64,000 nt of DNA, taken from Chloroflexota bacterium. Its GTDB lineage: Bacteria > Chloroflexota > Anaerolineae > Aggregatilineales > J027. The stretch spans positions 186,001 through 250,000 of the forward strand of contig JABFGB010000001.1 in NCBI GenBank assembly GCA_013112715.1, written 5' to 3'. Under the pieces are notes generated by a model. It was not told where the DNA came from and searched no databases. It saw only the letters and a list, made by a program, of their open reading frames with translations. A program made the position numbers and the translations under genes. Shown piece by piece: positions 61,091 to 64,000 of the stretch (its first letter is position 1; every line of letters begins with the position of its first letter).

Positions 61091-62715
61091 CGCACCGGGG
61101 CAAGATAGTAGAAATTCTCGCCTTCCCAGCCCTCACTCATCCAACCAATGCGTTCATCGGGCAGGCGTACTTCCCACCATGTATGCCCACCGCCGCATAA
61201 CGGCCCGCCTACAATTGTAATCATCGTCAGGCGGGGCACTTCATAAATGACCGTGCCATTGGGATGGGCTTGGCGGAAACGCACCCCCACCTCAACAATC
61301 GCCACATCGCCCCATGATAAGCGACTGGGTTTGGCATCGGCACAAATGAGGCGTCCGTTTTCCCCAAACGCCCCCGCCGAAAGAATGAAATAGGCATCAG
61401 CTAAAGAAGCATCAACTTTTGAAAGCTGACGGCTTTGCATAACCCACCCGCTCTTGGCATCATCCGAAACAACGGGTATCCACGTGGCGTAGTTTTCATA
61501 GTCACACACGGCATCCCCTACCCCAATCGTAAACAGTTGACCCGGACCAAAATTATCGCCGGCGGGAGCACTGGTCGAGTTCGGTTCAGATTGAAAGGTC
61601 AGGGATAGCGCTTGTTGGGTAACGGTCACTCGATCACCGGGGCGGAACACATTCGGCAGTTGGCCCGTGCAGCTTTCGCCAAAACTAGCAGTGGCCCGCA
61701 TATAATCCAAATAATATTCTTTGCGCTGACCAAAAACCTCCGACATCCAACCCGTCGTGCCGTCCTCTAGTTGAACCTGCCACCATGTATTGGTGTTACC
61801 ACACTCCGGCCCACCGATGATTGTCATTTTTTGGCCCAATGGCAGACCAAGAATCACTGCTCCTTCCGGTGGGCTTTCGCGCAGATTGACCGTCGGTTGG
61901 GGCAAATCTTCCCGAATCATGACTTGCTCACCCACCCGTAGAAAACTCGGTTGCGAGTCTTCGCATATTTTTTTGCCGACCCGCGCTCCATGTGGCTCCA
62001 AGAAATAATAGGATTCCGTACCGAGCGATTCCGAAGCCCAACCAATCGTCGCATCCGGCAGCAGCACTTCATACCATGTATGCCCACCGCCGCACAACGG
62101 CCCATCCAAAATGCCTATCTCTGTACCAGCAGGCAGGGTGGTAATAATCTCGCCATCCACTGGCCGAGTACGCACGTTCAGCGGTGCGGGTACATTTTGG
62201 GACACAATCGCTCGCCCATTGATCTGCATGAACGTCGGTTTACCATCGGCACAGGCGGCTATCCCCAGCGCAAAATACGTCATGCCCACTGGGATTTCTA
62301 CCGGGTCTTGCGAAAGGGACGGTGTTTCGGTTTGACGACTCTCGGCTTTAGGAATCAGAAAATAGCCCTCAAAACTCCCCAGCGACTCTGCCGCCCAACC
62401 CTGTAGGCCATTATCAAGTTCGACTTGATAGAAGGTGTAGCCGGAGTCACATTCCGGGCCACCAATGACCGTCATCCCTGTTCCCGCTGGCATAACCTGT
62501 AAAATGATGCTGTTGGGTGTGGGGGCTTGGCGCAAATTTAAGGGTGCGGGCACTGTCTCGGCGACAATCGCCTCCATCCCTACAACCAACTGCGACGGTT
62601 TCCCGTCAGCACAAACAGATGTTGGCGTCTGGGCCATTACTGGGTGAATGGGAAGTGGTAAAAATGTGACAGCAAGCAACATCAGCAAAAAAATAGGCAA
62701 GAAAGGTCGGTTCAC
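61087..62715 (-). CDS. Secreted protein with five SH3-like repeats
   Basis: 542 aa. GTG at 62715 follows AAAGGA; a TTG at 62736 has no Shine-Dalgarno. Signal peptide VNRPFLPIFLLMLLAV, PLPIHPVMAQT. Five repeats of about 90 residues follow, each starting with (C)ADGKPS or similar and ending in GWMSE..YYL, for example CADGKPSQLVVGM..LNLRQAP..MTVIGGPECDSGYTFYQVELDNGLQGWAAES. This is the pattern of bacterial SH3b domains, which often bind cell-wall components. The fourth repeat is least regular. No catalytic domain is attached. Confidence 0.87.
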   Translation of the reverse strand: MNRPFLPIFLLMLLAVTFLPLPIHPVMAQTPTSVCADGKPSQLVVGMEAIVAETVPAPLNLRQAPTPNSIILQVMPAGTGMTVIGGPECDSGYTFYQVELDNGLQGWAAESLGSFEGYFLIPKAESRQTETPSLSQDPVEIPVGMTYFALGIAACADGKPTFMQINGRAIVSQNVPAPLNVRTRPVDGEIITTLPAGTEIGILDGPLCGGGHTWYEVLLPDATIGWASESLGTESYYFLEPHGARVGKKICEDSQPSFLRVGEQVMIREDLPQPTVNLRESPPEGAVILGLPLGQKMTIIGGPECGNTNTWWQVQLEDGTTGWMSEVFGQRKEYYLDYMRATASFGESCTGQLPNVFRPGDRVTVTQQALSLTFQSEPNSTSAPAGDNFGPGQLFTIGVGDAVCDYENYATWIPVVSDDAKSGWVMQSRQLSKVDASLADAYFILSAGAFGENGRLICADAKPSRLSWGDVAIVEVGVRFRQAHPNGTVIYEVPRLTMITIVGGPLCGGGHTWWEVRLPDERIGWMSEGWEGENFYYLAPVR

Positions 62716-62796
62716 CTGTCTATTTCCTTTACCCAAAAAGTGAATATACCTATAAGATTAAGCGTCTTTTGGTAGGATGCCAAGTCAGCAAAAAAC

Positions 62797-62825
62797 TTGA
62801 CTTCGACGGCACAGTTAGGTACACT
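62797..62825 (+). promoter_or_regulatory. Promoter of tRNA-Gly
   Basis: TTGACT (62797-62802), a 17-base spacer, TACACT (62820-62825). The transcription start would be near 62832, leaving about 9 bases before the mature tRNA. Confidence 0.7.
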
Positions 62826-62840
62826 ATTGAACAGTGAAAT

Positions 62841-62911
62841 GCGGGTATGGTGTAGTGGTAACACAACAGCTTCCCAAGCTGTTGACACGGGTTCGAGTCC
62901 CGTTACCCGCT
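62841..62911 (+). tRNA. tRNA-Gly (CCC)
   Basis: 71 nt. Acceptor stem GCGGGTA (62841-62847) pairs with TACCCGC (62904-62910); D arm GTGT/ACAC; anticodon loop TTCCCAA gives anticodon CCC (decodes GGG); T arm CACGGGTTCGAGTCCCGT. Discriminator T; no CCA encoded in the DNA. Confidence 0.97.
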
Positions 62912-62915
62912 CTAA

Positions 62916-63545
62916 TTAAAGCATCAACACCTCAGTTGGTGCTTTTTGATTCTCAGCGCGACTCCACCGGGCCAGCAGCATCAACGACCAGCAGTTGACC
63001 GCAAAATGGGCCGCCATTGGCATCCACAAACTCCCATGCCAATTTGCCAACAGCCCCAATCCCACCCCTGCCAACGCCGCATAGATGAAATAAAGCCGTG
63101 TCATCGCATGAAGCACCCCAAAAATCAGTGCCGTTAGGATCAGACCCAACGTCGGTTGCATCGCCCCCCGAAAGAAAATCTCCTCCGGTACGGCAGCGAT
63201 CAAACTCAAGGCAATGGCGTGCCAGCCGTAAATAGATTCCAATTCGAGCGCTTGGGCGATTTTTCGCCGGATCGCGGCAAACCCTTCGATATACCGTCCA
63301 CCATACCACATGCCAAGTGCAAACACCGTGCCAATGAACAGACCGATTCCCATGCCCTGCCATGCCGCGAATTTGCCTGCAAACCATGCCGTCCAGATAT
63401 TCTCATTTTGGACAATCCCCACCCATAACCCAGCCACTGTAATAAGCAAGCCTCCCAAAAAACCACCATAAAGCAGCAGGCGCATCGGGCCAGTGCGTGG
63501 TTGGGGAACCGGTAAATAGGGCGTGGGATAAATGGATTCGTGCAT
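62916..63545 (-). CDS. CPBP-family intramembrane metalloprotease
   Basis: 209 aa; ATG at 63545 (25 upstream codons dropped, weak Shine-Dalgarno). Six or so membrane helices. Motif set of the CPBP/Rce1-like family: EE in AVPEEIFFRGAMQ, FGVLHA (FxxxH) and AAHFAVN (HxxxN), which bind zinc. Members cut prenylated or signal-peptide substrates in the membrane, sometimes for bacteriocin immunity. The C-terminal codons are inside the tRNA terminator. No neighbour suggests a substrate. Confidence 0.88.
   Translation of the reverse strand: MHESIYPTPYLPVPQPRTGPMRLLLYGGFLGGLLITVAGLWVGIVQNENIWTAWFAGKFAAWQGMGIGLFIGTVFALGMWYGGRYIEGFAAIRRKIAQALELESIYGWHAIALSLIAAVPEEIFFRGAMQPTLGLILTALIFGVLHAMTRLYFIYAALAGVGLGLLANWHGSLWMPMAAHFAVNCWSLMLLARWSRAENQKAPTEVLML
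62918..62948. terminator. Terminator after tRNA, overlapping CPBP gene end
   Basis: AAAGCA and CAAC (62918-62928) pair with GTTG and TGCTTTTT (62935-62947) with one mismatch. It follows the tRNA by 6 bases and lies within the last codons of the minus-strand CPBP gene. Confidence 0.75.
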
Positions 63546-63792
63546 TATTTTTCGATGTCCAAAGATGAGTATTTCAGCCTTTTTCAACCCTACCCGATTC
63601 ATGGAACAGAATCTATCCACAAAATGGGCTATTCATCGGATTTCAATTCCAAACAAAACCTAGACAATTTAGGCGTAAAGTTTTTAAGGCGTTGGTCGGT
63701 ATAGGCTATATGAATAAAGATTGCGTTGAGGCGAGATCGCTTTTGTGCCAATAGCACAATCTTTGATCGTTTAAGCATTGGAGGGAATCCAT

Positions 63793-64000
63793 ATGGCAAC
63801 CAAGCATAGTAAATTCTGGATGGGAGCATTTTCTGCGCTTGCAGTAATGGTCTTTGTCTTCGGTAGTATTCTTGTCGTACCTGTTCCCACCGTGGCGGCA
63901 CAGGATGGCGGCGACGATGATGAAATTGATGTGCTCATTGAAATTGTCGGGGTGGTCGAATCCATTGAAGATGACGAGATCATCATTGATGGCTATGTCA
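63793..64000 (+). CDS. Secreted protein, partial (runs off the window)
   Basis: 69 codons are visible. ATG at 63793 after GGAGGG (63780-63785). Signal peptide MATKHSKFWMGAFSALAVMV, then FGSILVVPVPTVAAQ. The mature part starts with an acidic patch (DGGDDDEIDV) and a repeat-like beta segment (IEIVGVVESIEDDEIIIDGY), typical of DUF5666-type beta-strand repeats. The remainder is outside the window. The 247-base gap before it contains its promoter; none is clear. Confidence 0.7.
   Translation, partial: MATKHSKFWMGAFSALAVMVFVFGSILVVPVPTVAAQDGGDDDEIDVLIEIVGVVESIEDDEIIIDGYV

Noticed and set aside
1-64000. Insertion sequences, prophage or integrative element
   Set aside because: No intact transposase, integrase, att-like repeat or phage structural gene was found. 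The only transposase-like item is the decayed domain in the regulator at 2891-5089.

Overview
The window looks like a chromosomal segment of a Chloroflexota bacterium, probably of the class Anaerolineae. This is inferred from the style of the genes, not from a phylogenetic marker. The signs are many family 5 peptide-binding proteins, secreted proteins with Thr/Pro/Glu-rich linkers, many TTG and GTG starts beside strong Shine-Dalgarno sites, TIR and formylglycine-enzyme-like modules, MutS2 and ABC-F proteins. I see no rRNA, CRISPR array, insertion sequence or prophage. There is one tRNA gene, tRNA-Gly(CCC).

Layout. 1-2.9 kb: a split DUF35 pair whose zinc-ribbon half has lost its cysteines, a small lipoprotein and a glutamate dehydrogenase. 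2.9-5.1 kb: a response regulator whose C-terminus looks like a decayed IS200/RAYT (Y1) transposase domain. 5.3-19.3 kb: six tandem paralogous extracellular solute-binding proteins on the minus strand, with no permease or ATPase gene, most with their own terminator; a HEAT-repeat gene follows the sixth. 19.5-22.9 kb: a minus-strand signalling operon (receiver, PAS kinase, receiver, membrane protein) in which all four genes appear to start with TTG. 23.3-28.8 kb: a LysE exporter, two flavin-fold proteins, an AMMECR1 protein, a lipoprotein, a small DUF104-like antitoxin pair and a TIR-FGE fusion. 29.1-36.7 kb: a phosphatase-like enzyme, a secreted protein, a receiver-GAF-cyclase protein with altered active-site residues, an 813-base gene-free stretch (serial hairpins, then a cluster of DnaA-box-like sites), and a kinase with two receivers. 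37.2-42.2 kb: an apparent operon of a FemAB transferase, a TPR membrane protein, a pseudokinase and a Ppx/GppA phosphatase. 42.2-52.3 kb: MutS2, an ABC-F protein with a possible attenuator leader, a TIR-like/FecR membrane protein, a cyclic-nucleotide-type sensor kinase and a repeat-bearing secreted protein. 52.5-55.6 kb: a monoheme and a decaheme cytochrome c, translationally coupled. 55.8-64 kb: a GH51 arabinofuranosidase operon, a metallo-hydrolase, an SPFH-like protein, a five-repeat SH3 protein, the tRNA, a CPBP protease and the start of a secreted protein.

The general theme is sensing and handling of the outside world: peptide and arabinose-polymer scavenging, several one- and two-component signalling modules, cell-wall modification and extracellular electron transfer. 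The most unusual items are the receiver/Y1 fusion, the cysteine-free DUF35 half, the duplicated decaheme cytochrome, the ABC-F leader and the structured, DnaA-box-bearing gap at 32.9-33.7 kb.
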